64,000 nucleotides of DNA from assembly GCA_020726505.1 (NCBI GenBank), contig JAHLEZ010000034.1, forward strand, positions 496,001 to 560,000, in the 5' to 3' direction. The notes beneath the pieces were generated by a model that did not search any database, was not told the DNA's origin, and worked only from the letters and a program-made list of their open reading frames with translations. A program made the position numbers and the translations under genes. Positions within the stretch are counted from its first letter, which is position 1, and each line of letters opens with the position of its first letter. This stretch comes from Leptodontidium sp. MPI-SDFR-AT-0119 (Eukaryota > Ascomycota > Leotiomycetes > Helotiales > Leptodontidiaceae). This document shows positions 32,870 to 45,600 of the stretch, piece after piece.

Positions 32870-35826
32870 GATGTCGAGGGGACTTCAAATTGAGGCCTGA
32901 ACAATGGGTAGAAGATGTGTAGACGGATGATGGGATAGAGAAAGAAATTTTTTGTTCAAGTCTAGACGCATTTATATATGTCTTTCCTTCGAGATGATTT
33001 GCCTCTGACCTTGCAGGATCATCTTGACTCCATCCCAGTTCTCATCCCCGCGAGGGACAGGAGAAGATTCATCCGTCAAGTTTCTGAATCTTGCTGCAGG
33101 GCATTATACCATGGACCTCCCTCATTGTATGAAGTTACCCCGCCATTGAGGAGAGCTGAATGCCTGTCGGACCTGCGAGAAGTAATAAATTTCAGAACAT
33201 TGACACGCGTCTAGGTGCTAGATCCCCGGGAAAATGATCCGTACAAATCTCAAATGACTTGGCATCTCTTCAAGAGTTCCAATAAGCATTGCCATCGCGG
33301 CAGCTACTGACTCCGGGTCGCCGCATTGAGAGATCGGATATCATGTTAAGCTTCCATCTCGATTCAGCGGACCATTCAGATGCAGGTCCTTCAAAGCCCC
33401 GCATCGGACTGCTAAAGCGAAGGGTGAAGGTTACTTGATGTTGCGCTTGGCGCATATTCGCACAATGGCGCGTGCATGGGCTTCGTAATCCGATGAGATT
33501 ATTCGATTCGGATAATTAAGGTTATAGGTGGGAATTCGAGATGAGCTGGGGAAGGAAGAACAAGGGAACTGTAGCGCGACTTGGCGTGACGTAAGCGATG
33601 CAAGGGAGAACACAGGCTAAAGGGGTAACTTGCAAGGAAAGTCGGAATATACTCCAGTTTCTCCTTAGTATTGAAGTAAGCCTCGGCAAGTCAATTACAC
33701 CTGATAGTGAACAAAACAGGTTTCATAAAAAAGTTCAAATGCAGTTGCTTTGCCAAGTCAACGTTTCACTGACCGGGCAGGAGATTCGTGGTAGATTATT
33801 AAATCCACTCGATATCCTCAACTCTTCGACAGGGAAGGAATGGGATTTAAATGGTTATATCACCGAGTGATGACGAGTGTTTTCTGCGTCCTTCCGTTGT
33901 CTCTAACCAACTAGAATTTTTTATTGGTAATACATTTTCAAGGCTATGTAAATTGTCCCAGATCGTCTCTACCCCATCTTCTATGACGACTAAGCCGATG
34001 CATGTGTTGTGGACTTGGAAGTAGACGTGCTAGTATAACGTGTAGTTGAAGACGATGTTTTCGAGGAAGTCTTCGAACTAGATTTACTTGTGTGAAGGCT
34101 GGACTTTGAGGACGATAGGCTTAATGAAGTCTTTGGTGAGGATGATTTTGAACTTGATGTGTTCTTGACGCTCGGATTAACCGGCCCTTGCAAGAATCAA
34201 AAGGCTTCGACGACTTCTCTTGCCCACGTCATGCCAGGCAATCACCAAAGGATTTTAGCGTAGTATAGCGCATAGGGAAGAGAGTCTTCGGGCTGTGGTC
34301 CAACTTCGTCATCGGGAACTCTTTACCTTTGAAGGGATTCTAAGGACTCCGACAGGAGTGTCCTTAGCAACAATACCAAGAGCCTATTCAAAAATCCGAT
34401 ATTCAAAAGCTGTATGGCAAAAATAGGTATACGCGGTGCATAAACACGAGTGAGGCTATCACATACGGGAGCACTTTAGGATCAATACTCTCTTGCGGTA
34501 ATGTTAGAAGGTATCAAACACCAACACACGAATATTCAAAATTATCAACTCAATCCGCCCCCTCCGATTCTCAAAATACCCCAATCCCGATCAGAAACAA
34601 ACGTTTGTAGGAATTTGGGTCTCCCAAGAACTCGTGAGGCTGTCCGGTTTTCTATTCTTCTTCCAGAACCGTACAGTGGCGTCTTCCAATTGCATCCGAA
34701 GATATCAGTCTGCTTAAAATGAAGAGCCCAAAGGAGTCGCCATCTTTTTTTTTTTTTACCATAATGAAGCCATAATCGGCTGCTCTCAAACCAGGTGAAC
34801 TCAAATCCCCTGCATGCGAAAAATCAAGCTCGCATGGTCACCATATCGGCATGTGATCACGCCACAGCATGGCTTCGGAGCCGTTTTAGGCTGGGTTAGC
34901 AGCTGTTTGTGGAAGCCATAGCTTTAGTGTTGATATGCGGCGGGTACTGCATGTACTGATTCGCGGATTCTGCTGCCTCTTCAACAGTAGGCTCGTCCAG
35001 TAAGCTGTTCAGAACCCTCCGCATGCTTGTAATCCTGCAAGAGATGGAGTCAAGTGGAATCGCCAACAATGAAGGACTCTCCACAAGCTACGTCACTAAG
35101 CCAAGCCGCCTGTCTGTGGCGCTTAGGTGGTATTTGACCATCTAGATACAGTCCCTTACAAAACCGGCTTCTCTCCACACTCACTAGAAAGTAACATTCG
35201 GAGCCCCAACCTTAACGGCAGATCTAAGCGCAACCAAGCGACTCCTCGTTTGACCACCAAGTACTCACACATCACAACGACGACAGAATGAACTTGGACC
35301 TTCTATAATATCACTGTATGCCGTCCTTTTATTACAAAACGAACATTATCCTCCTACTTCATTCTCCTTTCCGTGGTTGTTTATTCTGTTGATGACTTGC
35401 AAGTCAGTGTGAATACTTTATTAATAGCTAATTGTCAATGGGACGTTTTGTAACTCATAAGTCCGCTTATCTTATATATTAATATCATTAAATAGTAACT
35501 AATTAATACCACAAAAGCGGCTGGAATTGTCTTATAATACTGTTGAGGGTGTTGCTTCTGGTAGTGAAGGGGAGAGAGACGTTGATACGGGAACGGTGGG
35601 TGAGGCGACTTTGCTTGGTGAGGAGGGGTGGGAGATACAAAAATTTTCTAAGGGGGCTTGAGTTGGGGCACAAATGAGAGTTCTAGAACATAATTGTGCA
35701 GTTTCAGTCCTCTTGAAGTTCCTTGGAGTGAAAAAGAAGAATGATAGAAGAGGCCCCCCTGCTCTACATAGTGCACTTGAAGTAGAAGAAATTAACCGCC
35801 AGACATTTTGTTCTGTTTTTAATCTG
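32870..35826. other. Intergenic stretch without confidently recognised genes
   Basis: 32870-33000 is the promoter of the dioxygenase-like gene. At 33990-34193 (minus) there is a Ser/Thr/Lys-rich open frame resembling the stalk of a fungal cell-wall protein, but no signal peptide or domain joins it. Minus-strand 34896-35084 has a short frame containing MRRVLNSLLDEPTVEEAAES that could be a last exon. 35540-35860 (plus) has coherent frames without motifs. A poly-T run lies at 34746-34757. None is strong enough to call. Confidence 0.4.
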
Positions 35827-35829
35827 TTA

Positions 35830-36767
35830 TGGAGGAAGTTCCGCCTTGCCTCTGTCTAGAGCACAGCAATGTGGTTGCATAGATCCTGCCAGGCGTTTTG
35901 ATGCACGTCCTTGATCCTCCAAACTAAGAACATTTTTCTTCAGATCGACTTTATCTGCCACCTTGCTTCCATTGCCTCCCTTGTCATCACCAACGTCCTT
36001 CTGCGCATTTCCAGGTGTGGGACTAGAATAAGTCAGTAAATTCCACAAAAACTTTCAGATCGTGGTGGCAGAATTTCAACCAGAGAGCAATGTTCTCCAG
36101 AGTATTCCCTCCACAGAATTGCCCCAGGAAAGTAATATTTGGTATGTGCTTTGGCAGAGGAATCACAGATTCACCGTTCTTTTGTAGTGTCTCCAAGCCA
36201 TTTCCTCATTTTCCTCAGCCGCCACAATTTCAGATTCCTTTCCAGTCGCATCTGAGATTCGAGGAGAGTCTTCTGATGCTATCTTGGCATTTGTGGCAGG
36301 GATTTCGCTCTTAGCAGGGGCTCGCGGCGCGTTGACGGCGGGGTTCTTGTATGGCGTTTTCGTGAGGCCCGAATTTGAGATAGCCTGATTTGTAGTTCCT
36401 ATGAAGATTCTATTAGCGCAATTCGATATGCATGAGAAGGCTGTGTAATACTGCGCTTTGGATCTGGTCCTTTCAATGAGAGGCAGCCCAGAGCATTGCG
36501 CAAGGATTACAGCTTCGAATCAGCAGCTTTGAATTCCTTTTGGAATTCATCGGCACCCGAAGGATCCAGAGCGAGCTTGTACTTGATCTTCTGAATTTCT
36601 CGTGCCAGGCTTTGGCCATCTTCGCCACGTTGTCGGGAGCCATGGCTGCTTCTTGGGGTTTTGTTGATGCAAATGTAAAGTTGACCAGGAGAGAGAGAAC
36701 AAAAGAAGAAGAAGCTCAGGGCCGCTCGCGCAAGATAGCATGCGTGAGGCTGCGAAACTAGAAGCAT
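35830..36767 (-). pseudogene. Frame-broken gene of unknown family
   Basis: A CT-rich promoter-like region leads to two candidate ATGs. That at 36642 has a good context and begins MAPDNVAKMAKAW; that at 36767 is in the frame of the next coding stretch (EIQKIKYKLALDPSGADEF). A 101-bp GT-AG intron (36510-36410) then joins in frame to an Ala/Pro/Glu-rich segment (NAPRAPAKSEIPATNAK; EENEEMAW). The frame must shift again to continue into VIPLPKHIPNITFLGQFCGG and LWLKFCHHDLKVFVEFTDL, and again for a Lys/Gly-rich tail near 36000. The pieces look like one protein of roughly 250 residues with two or more single-base lesions. No named family recognised. Confidence 0.45.
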
Positions 36768-36779
36768 TCACAATTTCCC

Positions 36780-38665
36780 GAGCTGTTCACTTTCACTCGC
36801 TAGACCCACTTCAATTTTCGACCGTAACGCGTTTTAATATTAAAAATCGAATTATAAAAGAAAAGCAATGAGAAGATATGCTTCATATTGTTTAAAAATT
36901 GATCATAGCTCTTCCAATGGTACACTTTTGTCATCGGTCTTCCCTTTGATGCATTCTCCCGCGGTGTTGTTCCAGAGGAAGGGGTCAATTAGCCGAGAAG
37001 CGAAAGGAAGTAAACAGAACAAAAAGGCCCACCTTTTACGCTCTAAGCCAGGTCGCTCTGATGTAAGTAAAAAAATGCAGCAATGAAAGGGAACAAAACT
37101 TATGATTCATAAAAAAAAAAAAAGTTGCGCTCGAGGCACAAAAGGGAATTGCAAGGTGTGAGACCAAAGCCCACAAGAATCAAACGCTGAATGCAGGCCA
37201 ACAATTTCAAAAATGGCTGAATGCACACCATTCTCATACCAAACATGATACCCAGTCGCTGAATGCAGACCGAACATAATCTGTGGTAGCTGAATGCATA
37301 CCACTCTCATGGAGATAATCTCATGTACAGGATCCTAGAACACTGTACCACCGCGCAGTTTGTGTTGACAATGCACATTATTCTCTAGATATAGGCGTTA
37401 GTGCCGAGATATTTTTCGGCTCCGAGAATCTACCACCCCACGCCCTTTCCCAACTTTGTTCTAGATTAGTGACGCCTGAAGTGCCTTTTGGATTTCTCTG
37501 TCGAGGTTGGGGAGCCATCTTATTTTGAGTATGTTGAGTCTTGACGCACAGAGGTCAATGTGTTGAGTTCTTGGCGAATCTCTTTCTGGACTGAATCCCG
37601 AGTCTTCGCTCCTGGCACGATACAACATGGTGAGCAAGTCTAGACACTGAAATTATGCGAGGTAGGCACACATGCTGTCATTCCTCACAGCTGCGAATAA
37701 CTGTACCTTATACCAACTACACCTTTCATGATCGCCTCCAAATCGCAGCAGAGAGTAGAAATACGTCGTGGATTGGGCAAATACAAGGGCTGGAGGTCGA
37801 AGCAGCATGACTAACTTCTATCTCCCACCTCTCATCTTATCCGAAGTCTTCGCCGCACTCGCCGTACAGTGGCGTGAGTTGCAAGAAAACCAAGAGCTTT
37901 ATATTGCATATGTGGGGGTGGAGTGGGCCTCGGGTAATGACGACAGGGACCGCCACAATCTGCCCTGAATCTCGGTGGAACTTTTCGAATCTTTCAAAGC
38001 TGGCGGAACGCTGTGCCCTGAGCCCCCCGAAATTCTAAGACAATGCCGGGGGCGAGAGCGGGTCTTCCGCATCGCTTCTTCCCCGCCACGATATGAGGCC
38101 ACCACAATAAAAGGATTAAGTCGACGAGAACTTCTCGACTTGCGGCGGGAGAGAAATTTGTTTAGCTGAGTGAAAGAATGAAGTAGATTATTAGAAATGC
38201 GAATCACGATTTTTCCTGGATCTGACAGACTAACCCCTGAGTTCGGGATCGGGTCAAAGACCAGACCGCGTATCAACACGTATCCCGAGGACTCAGGATT
38301 CTGAACCTTGTAGGTCCTAACGCCGTAACGCCAAGGTGTGCGCACCTTCCCAGAAAAGCAATCCCTGACACTCGCGAAAAGGTATATGCAGTGTGATTTC
38401 TGGTCAGTTATCGGATGAACGTATGCTGGTGTTGTTTATTAGGCGTGCGCCATACCCGCCTTTGTTGTCGCTTGATGTCGCCTCCACCGACTCCATCTAA
38501 AATCGATACTTGGACCTAGTCATCTTCAAAATGGCCGACAAGTTATACTTCCAAGGGGAGGATAGAAGTCCAATACTATTGGGATGTAAGCAATAATAGG
38601 AGAACCTCTTTCTATCTCCCAGTGTCTGAAGATCTTCTCGAGACACATTCCCCAGAACATTCTGG
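36780..38665. other. Intergenic stretch with an irregular GCTGAATGCA repeat
   Basis: Contains a poly-A run (37111-37124) and four copies of a GCTGAATGCA motif at 37186-37310. Short coherent frames at 37768-38169 (plus) read like coding (SVELFESFKAGGTL) but have a stop between parts and no motif. Otherwise nothing recognised. Confidence 0.4.
37186..37310. repeat. Four irregularly spaced GCTGAATGCA-RACC motifs
   Basis: The 10-mer GCTGAATGCA occurs four times in about 110 bp, each followed by a variable base pair and ACC or GCC, at spacings of roughly 29, 43 and 32 bp. Read on the minus strand it encodes a recurring Leu/Val-His-Ser-Ala. The irregular spacing argues against simple slippage. Confidence 0.6.
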
Positions 38666-39922
38666 ATGCGGCCGTTGCTAATACCCTCCTCGTTGCTAGG
38701 TACCATTCCATTCTGTATTCTTGCTGGTGTCTTGGTCATATGGAGAATTGCCTTCAGATTTTCTCGTAAGGCAATTACAGCCTCGGACTACTGTATTTGC
38801 ATTGCCATGGTATGTCCTCGGAGTTCATCATACATCGTAGACTTACAACAGAATTCTAATCCTCTGAAGTTTTCTGCAACAGGCCAGGCTACTTTCAATC
38901 TGATAGGTAGTAGAGTATTTTCATCATGACGTTCTACCACTGATTGATTACAGCGTACACTCAGTATGGTTATGGTAGAAGAAAGGTCGATATTCCTCCA
39001 GCACTTGTCGCGTCCAAAACGCCGGCTGTGGTAAGTTTGCTCTAGCAAGTGGTTCGATTGGGTCCTAACCTTGTCAGCTATTTTGGTTCAACATGGTCCT
39101 CTTCAAGCTTTCTACAGGTGCAACAAAATTGTCTCTCTGTTTCGTATACGCTAGACTCTTCCAAATGGCAGACACCCTGACCGTTCGCATCTCGCGAGTT
39201 ATCAATCGGATTCTGGCAGCGGTTGTTGTTATCTTCTATACTGCAACCTTCCTAGCAAGTATTTTTCAGTGCACTCCAATCCAGAAGGCATGGATCTCCA
39301 AGGCTGCGGGTACATGTATCGATAAAACTCAACTTCGATATGCAGGACATGCCGTCAATCTCATCACCAGCGTTTGGGTCGTAGCACTGCCTCTCCCAGT
39401 CTTGTTCAAACTTTCCACTATAGCAAGAGAAGTCACTCAGATTATCTTTCTAGTCCTTCTTGGTGGCGTGTAAGTCACTGACGATTGATACAGCCGAGAT
39501 CCTGCTGACATTCATAGTCATACAGGGTGTGTGATAGCACGCCTGGTCTTGCAACTCATTCCCAACAAAGATCCGGACAAAAGTGGACAGTGTAAGATAT
39601 TTCCTCCCACCCACAACAGGAACTAACTTTTCCAGGGGCCAACACCGTTGGAAACTCGACTTCCATGGTGGAGCTGTTTGTCGGAATTATTGCGGCTTGC
39701 CTGGTGGTTATGCGTCCTTGTTTTCAAGGTGTTACTCGGAAGGTCTTTGGCACCACCATCGACGGCACACGATCTCGCGCGAATAACTCAAATAGCCTCG
39801 TTTTGACCTCCGTACCGCGTACGAATCACGAAGAAGGGCACATTACGAAGACGGTTGATGTGAAGATGACAAGCAGGTCTGGATCGGAAGAAGATCTCTT
39901 TGAACACCGGGATCGATCCTAA
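38666..39922 (+). CDS. PTH11-like / rhodopsin-fold fungal integral membrane protein
   Basis: Six exons inferred: 38666-38809, 38852-38906, 38954-39030, 39078-39469, 39518-39591, 39636-39922; total 1,029 nt, 342 residues, with frame kept at every junction. The first helix is LLGTIPFCILAGVLVIWRIAF followed by RKAITASDY, matching the helix 1 / ADDW-type loop of this family. Next come NLIAYTQYGYGRR, then FWFNMVLFKLSTGATKLSL, ILAAVVVIFYTATFLASIF with FQCTPIQKAW and a Cys pair (GTCIDK), AVNLITSVWVVALPLPVLF, IIFLVLLGGV, and finally MVELFVGIIAACLVVMRP. That gives seven hydrophobic segments and a hydrophilic cytosolic tail. The family includes PTH11-like receptors; individual members are mostly uncharacterised and sit at the plasma membrane or endosomes. 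No CFEM domain is present. The gene appears intact. Confidence 0.85.
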
Positions 39923-40857
39923 AGAGGCAGATCTGTTTTACGGCAGAAGCAAAATCCGACTCTATTCATACACTTTGTGGCAAATGGGACCCAGGGCTGG
40001 AATACGTGAAGACGCAAGCAGCCGACCGTATTTTACGACCTTAGGAAGGAATGATGCAGGTCTTGAAAGAGGAAGATGGAGAGGGACAGTCATCCCATCA
40101 ATCAGTGCCTTTACCGAATTTCGCGAAATACCCCTTTCGTAGAATGGATATATGCCCGAGAGTCTTGAATACATGTGTGGTCTAGTCAATCCAGCTAGCA
40201 GTTTGCTTTCCATATGCCCATAGATTGTGTCCTACCATGGAGTTTCCTGGGGTCTAAATTTCAAACCAATCTGGGCACAGAGGCTATTGCGGGGACCAAT
40301 GATGCTGCGCCGCTTCCCAATCCAAGACTTGAAGGGCCAAGAGCCCGGAAACCACTGATGATCCGATTGATCCCCACTGCCCGGAAAAGTGGGTTCTCGG
40401 ATGTTGTCCACAATTAAGCTGACTGCATCCTGCGATACTATCTTGGCAAAAGTTCTTCGCTCAGTTGTTTAAACCGCTCATTCGTCTAGCCAACGCTTGA
40501 CGTCTCCGAGTCTGATACTGAGCCCGCTTGGTACCACTTGATAGATAGACCGTATCCTGATGAAGATACGCGTGGCGGAGCCTCTCCAAATGGTGCTCCG
40601 TGCTCATCCCAGTAACACAGCAGGGATACTTCGGTTACGCCGTATTCATACGGCGACCAAGCTGCAAGAGCAAGGGGACATAAAGGGGCGGAGATGAAGC
40701 CGATGTAAGGTGTACCAAGCCCATGTCCCGTTGGATTTTGGTCGCGATCCACCATCCCTGGACTCATATATCTCAGCTGCCGGGCTGGTGGCGCTCTTCT
40801 CTCCAGCACCGTCCGATCACTCTTTCTCGCGGTCTCCTTGTCCTCGGGATAATTGCA
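39923..40857. other. Intergenic region between PTH11-like and tannase-like genes
   Basis: No coherent coding frame with motifs. The last 150 bp are the likely promoter and leader of the tannase-like gene. Confidence 0.5.
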
Positions 40858-42629
40858 ATGGCTCCGTGCTTCAGTCTTCTAGCAATTGCTGCTGCAGCAC
40901 CACTGCTCATCTCGTCAGGCTTCGCCGCACCTGCTCAGACTTTCGAGGCAAAGTGCCTGGCGTTCCGGCCCGAGAACTATATTACCAACAGCTCCCGAAC
41001 TGTGTTGGAGTATGTGGCGAGCGGAAGCACCCTAGCATTGACCGACAACGTTGCTTCCTGTGGACGTACTTCCCAAGCTGTTGCTACCAACCTGTGTCGT
41101 GTTGGCTTGTCCATTCCAACCTCGACAAAGTCTAGCATCTCTTTTGAACTGTGGCTTCCTGAAACTTGGAGTGGAAGATTTCTAGGCACGGGAAATGGAG
41201 GTATAGATGGATGCTTGCAATATGAGGGTGTGGCCTATGCAGCTCTCAATGGATTCGCTGCCTTCGGTACCAACAGTACGAATTTACCCGCCCGAAAATA
41301 CCATATTGATCTAAGATCTTGGGATCCATGACTTTGTTTTGGAATCCTTGATCCAAGATGATGAAAATTTGTACCTACTAAACATGTTAATCAGATGGCC
41401 ACAATGGCACCACCGCCATCGACTTTTTGAACAACAAGGAGGTTGGCGTTGATTTCGCATGGCGATCGTAAGTCTTCCTGTTCGTCCTGAAATTTCGACT
41501 AAGCCTAATATATCGCAGCCTCCACACGGGTACCGTTTCCGGCAAGAAATTGACCAAGATCTTCTACGGCAAGGAGCAGAAGAAATCCTACTATCTTGGC
41601 TGCTCTCTTGGTGGCCGTATGGGCCTCAAAACAGCCGACAAATTCCCTAATGACTTTGATGGGATCGTTGCGGGAGCCCCAGCCGTTGACTTCAATAACC
41701 TCGTCTCATGGCGCGCCTCGTTCTTCCCAATCACGGGTCCAATCGGCTCTTCCAATTTCATTACTTCTGCCATGTGGGGTGGCCTCATTCACAATGCCAT
41801 CCTAGCACAGTGCGACCATCTCGATGGAGTCACTGACGGCATCATTGAAGACCCCACAAAGTGCAACTTTGACCCTTCTGCCATCCAGTGCCAAGGAGAT
41901 GCTGCCCCTCCTACCTGCCTCAACGCTGCTCAGATCTCCCAGGTCAAGAAGATATTTGCGCCCTACGTGGACGCTAGCAACAAGATCATCTATCCAGGTA
42001 TGCAGCCAGGATCCGAGGCGTTGTCCGCCACAAGGCTCTATGCTGGTGTCCCATTTGCCTACTCGGATGAGTGGTTCAAGTACGTCGTGTACAGTGACCC
42101 CTCCTGGAACGCATCCACCTACTCTCTCTCTGATGCCGCCGAAGCCGAACGTCTCAACCCAGGAGATATCAAGACATACCCAGACTCGTTCAAATCTTTC
42201 GCTGCCGCTGGCGGAAAGATCCTCTCTTACCACGGGCAACAAGACAACCAGATCACATCTTTCCAGAGCAACAGATTCTACGACCACCTCCTGAAGAAGA
42301 CCCCACAGTCCGAGCTTGAGAAGTACTACCGCACATTCCGCATCAGTGGCATGAACCACTGCAATGGTGGACCTGGGGCATGGGTATTCGGTCAAGGTGG
42401 GGGAGCACCCAGTGTTGGCATCCCCTTCGAGAAGGAGAAGAACATCCTCGCCGCTATGGTGGCCTGGGTTGAGAGAGGTATTGCTCCCGAGACCATCGAG
42501 GGCACCAAATTCACCGGCGATACTGTGGCAAACGGTGTCAGCTTCACGAGACGCCACTGTCGATACCCAAAGAAGCAAGTTTTCACAGGCGGTGACCACA
42601 CCCTATCGACGAACTGGCGTTGCGAGTAG
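40858..42629 (+). CDS. Secreted tannase / feruloyl esterase family protein
   Basis: Three exons inferred: 40858-41275, 41395-41467, 41519-42629, 533 residues in consistent frame (introns of 119 and 51 bp). Start ATG 40858 gives a signal peptide (MAPCFSLLAIAAAAPLLISS, cleavage likely after GFAAPA). Family blocks in order: LPETWSGRFLGTGNGG, GHNGTTAIDF across the first intron, KIFYGKEQKKSYYLGCSLGG with the nucleophile Ser in GCSLGG, DFDGIVAGAPA, a Cys-rich calcium-binding-type stretch (ILAQCDHLDGVTDGII), and near the end SGMNHCNGGPGAW with the expected catalytic His. The family (PF07519) hydrolyses galloyl or feruloyl esters from plant polyphenols and cell walls. The context of a secreted aromatic dioxygenase about 8 kb upstream fits use of plant aromatics, but nothing ties them in one regulon. 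Intact. Confidence 0.92.
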
Positions 42630-45600
42630 ATGGATTGATGTGGAATGCAGATAAATTTGCATATTTAGAAGTACGTCATGTTGGTATGCTGGTGGGTGGG
42701 TGTGCATGATCGAGAATATGATTGCGATGAAGAACAAGTAAAAAAAAACTGTAAATAATTCATGAATCATATGTTACATGTAATTGTAATTATTATCTAG
42801 ATTATCAAGTTTGGAACAATCACGTTAGACGATTATCTACTAATAGAAGAGTACAGATTGACAAAGTAAGTTGAAAAAAAAAGGAGCAGCAGAGCTTGTA
42901 TTATTAGATTATAATGCCTAGATTATTATCTCTGAAGTCGATGTGAATCTGCAGTAGTTTTCGCTTGTGATAATAAGTGTGATCTCGACGAGCCCGGACT
43001 CATCATCAGTTCAGCTGGTAGTACTACTCCTCCCCCCTTCCCCGCAGCCCGGAACTCCACTGCTGATGAGATAGTGATTAGAGTCCCTGAGTTATCTTAA
43101 TAATAACGTAGTAAGTACTAAGTAGTGTCCGACTCGGAATAAATGTACTTTAGTGTTAGGGATTAATATAAGGACGCACCTCTAATATTTAAAGAGAGGG
43201 ATAATATACTACTATATACTAAAATAATCGCTAAACTAATTTTATATTACTAAGAACTATAATTTAAGACACCTTAGTACTATAATACACACAAAGAAAA
43301 GCCTATATAGCCCTGAGTAGGTCAAAGAGAATATTAGCCTCGTGTTATAAGAATACTAATCTCTCGGAGTAAAGCTTAATAAGAAACTAGCGCCATTATA
43401 AACTACTTATTATATATAAATATATAATAAGTTTAGAACAAGACTGCTATTATTAAGCCGGCGATATTTTAAGCGACAAAAAGTAACTTCGTTTAAATAG
43501 GCTAGTTATCGGGCTCGATCCGCAGGACTAGATTCTAAAACGACAAGTTAAATCTATAGCTTAAGCTAGAAATTCGAGTCTAACGTATTAGACACTCTAA
43601 AGAATATAGACATAATACACTTAAGCGCTAACTCTTAGTAATTAATAAAAAGAAAGAAAATAATAAAGTAAGTCTATTATTCCTAAGGACAAAGCTAATA
43701 CTTATAGAGCTATTAACCCCGATGTAGCGCATAGTAATCTATAAAGGACAATACTAAGAGTACTATTAAGAAACTAGCCTTAAACTAGTAAGTAAATCAC
43801 ATAATTTATATAAGATAAGTAGAAGTCTAGGAAATCTCTTAGTAAAGAACTAATAACACGCTTAGAATTAGAGCCGTGCTCTCTAAAACCTTAAGTTAAT
43901 AACTATAATATAACTAACACTAACCCCGCCTTACGTATTAAAGGTCTAAGTATATTATTAGCCGATAACCCCTAACTAATAAACCTTTTAAGGATCAAGT
44001 ATTAGTCGACTACCCCTAATCAGCTTTATTTAAAGTCTCTCGCTTGTTAAGTCAGGGCCCCTTTTATATATACGTCAATACCTCTTAGTCCCCTCTCGTT
44101 AAAAAGTCTAAAAGAATAAGGACTTCTCTTGCCGTTTATTAGTATTAATAAATCAGAAGTAATATACTTTGTACTTAGAGTATTAATAAGAGACTATAAG
44201 TTATAAACAACTTTTAAGTATAATATAATAATTCTAAGACTATAATAAACTTATAAGTAAGAGTGCCGCTATTTTAGGCTCACATTAATATTGCTAAAGT
44301 AATAAAAACTCTATACCCTCGACCTCTAGCTAAGTTTAGTAATAAGTACTAATAACTAATTAAGGTTAAGGGTATAACCTTAAGTGTTCTTATAAATGTT
44401 TCGTCACCGCTTATTATATTATTCTAAGAAGTGTCGTTAAGTAAAACGGACAAGGACAAAGTTAATAACTTATAAAGTAACTAGTCAAGAGTTAAGTTTA
44501 GCTTTAACTATAAGATTAATAATAAGTTCTTTAACCTTTATTAAAAAACTAAAGTAATTAAGAGACTTCAACTATAACCGAACTACTATTCCGAGAAGAT
44601 CTCTAGTTAATAGGACCCTACAGTATATTATCTTATACTTAGTTATTACTAGCTTAATAGTACTTGAGTTAATTAAACTCTTTTGCCCCTAGAAAGCTCA
44701 GCTATTTTAAAGACCCTTTATTAACTTTAATAATAAGAAGTAACTTACTTATTAAGGAGAAAAGGGGCCATTTTTACTACACTAAGAACTAAGAACTTAT
44801 TATAGCCTCCTAACCTTACTCGACGTATTACGACTATTAGTTTACTTACTTCTCCTGGCCTTCTATTATAAACCTCGAAGTTAGCGGATCTAGCCTTTAC
44901 CTTATTTAACTAACTAATTAATAAAAGACTAATAAAATAATATTACTTATCTTCAGTAGTATAACTTACGTAAGTGTAATAAGAGCGTATTTATAAAAGG
45001 ACCCGAAAGTTACTTAGTAACTTATTACTAAGGGAAGATTAGTATAGCGCGACACGTACGTTCTTAGCCTAAGAAGTAGAGTTTAATATAAATAGTCACA
45101 AGAGGTAGCCTTAATTTCTATTAGTTTACGAGCTTAAAGAAGACAAATAATATCGTTTCCTTAACTTATAGAGAGAATATAAGCACTAACGCTATAAAGA
45201 GGTTAAACAATTTAATACTTAGCTAAATAACGTAAAAGTAAAGTCTTAAAGTTCACTTTAGTTACTTCTTAAAATACGAGTTAAGGATTAATAACCGTGG
45301 CAGTACTTTAAATCGCTATAAAAAAAAGTATTAGTATAATTTATAAATAACTAGTCAAGTATAAGAGGAAGAGATAAGAGTATAACTCACAAAGTTAAGA
45401 CGCGTTAAAACCTCTATAATATTAACCTTTAGTATTAAAGTTAAGAGCGCTTAAGCTAAAATAAAACAAACTAATCTTAATAACACCTCTAAGGTAACTA
45501 ATAACGAAGGACTTTTCTTAAAAATCTACGACGAGTTAATAAAGCTTAAATAGTACTATAGAAAGTTAACTTTATATTAAAGTTATTATTTAGAGATTGA

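Noticed and set aside
33990..34193. Ser/Thr/Lys-rich minus-strand frame like a cell-wall protein stalk
   Set aside because: No signal peptide, globular domain or GPI signal joins it. Low complexity alone can keep such a frame open.
41802..42599. 265-residue open frame antisense to the tannase-like gene
   Set aside because: It is the mirror of a strong coding region with biased codon use, has no domain, and the plus-strand gene has signal peptide, introns and catalytic motifs.
43005..43075. CTCATCATCAG...CTGATGAG inverted pair near 43 kb considered as a MITE
   Set aside because: The arms are short and imperfect, about 40 bp apart, and have no target duplication.
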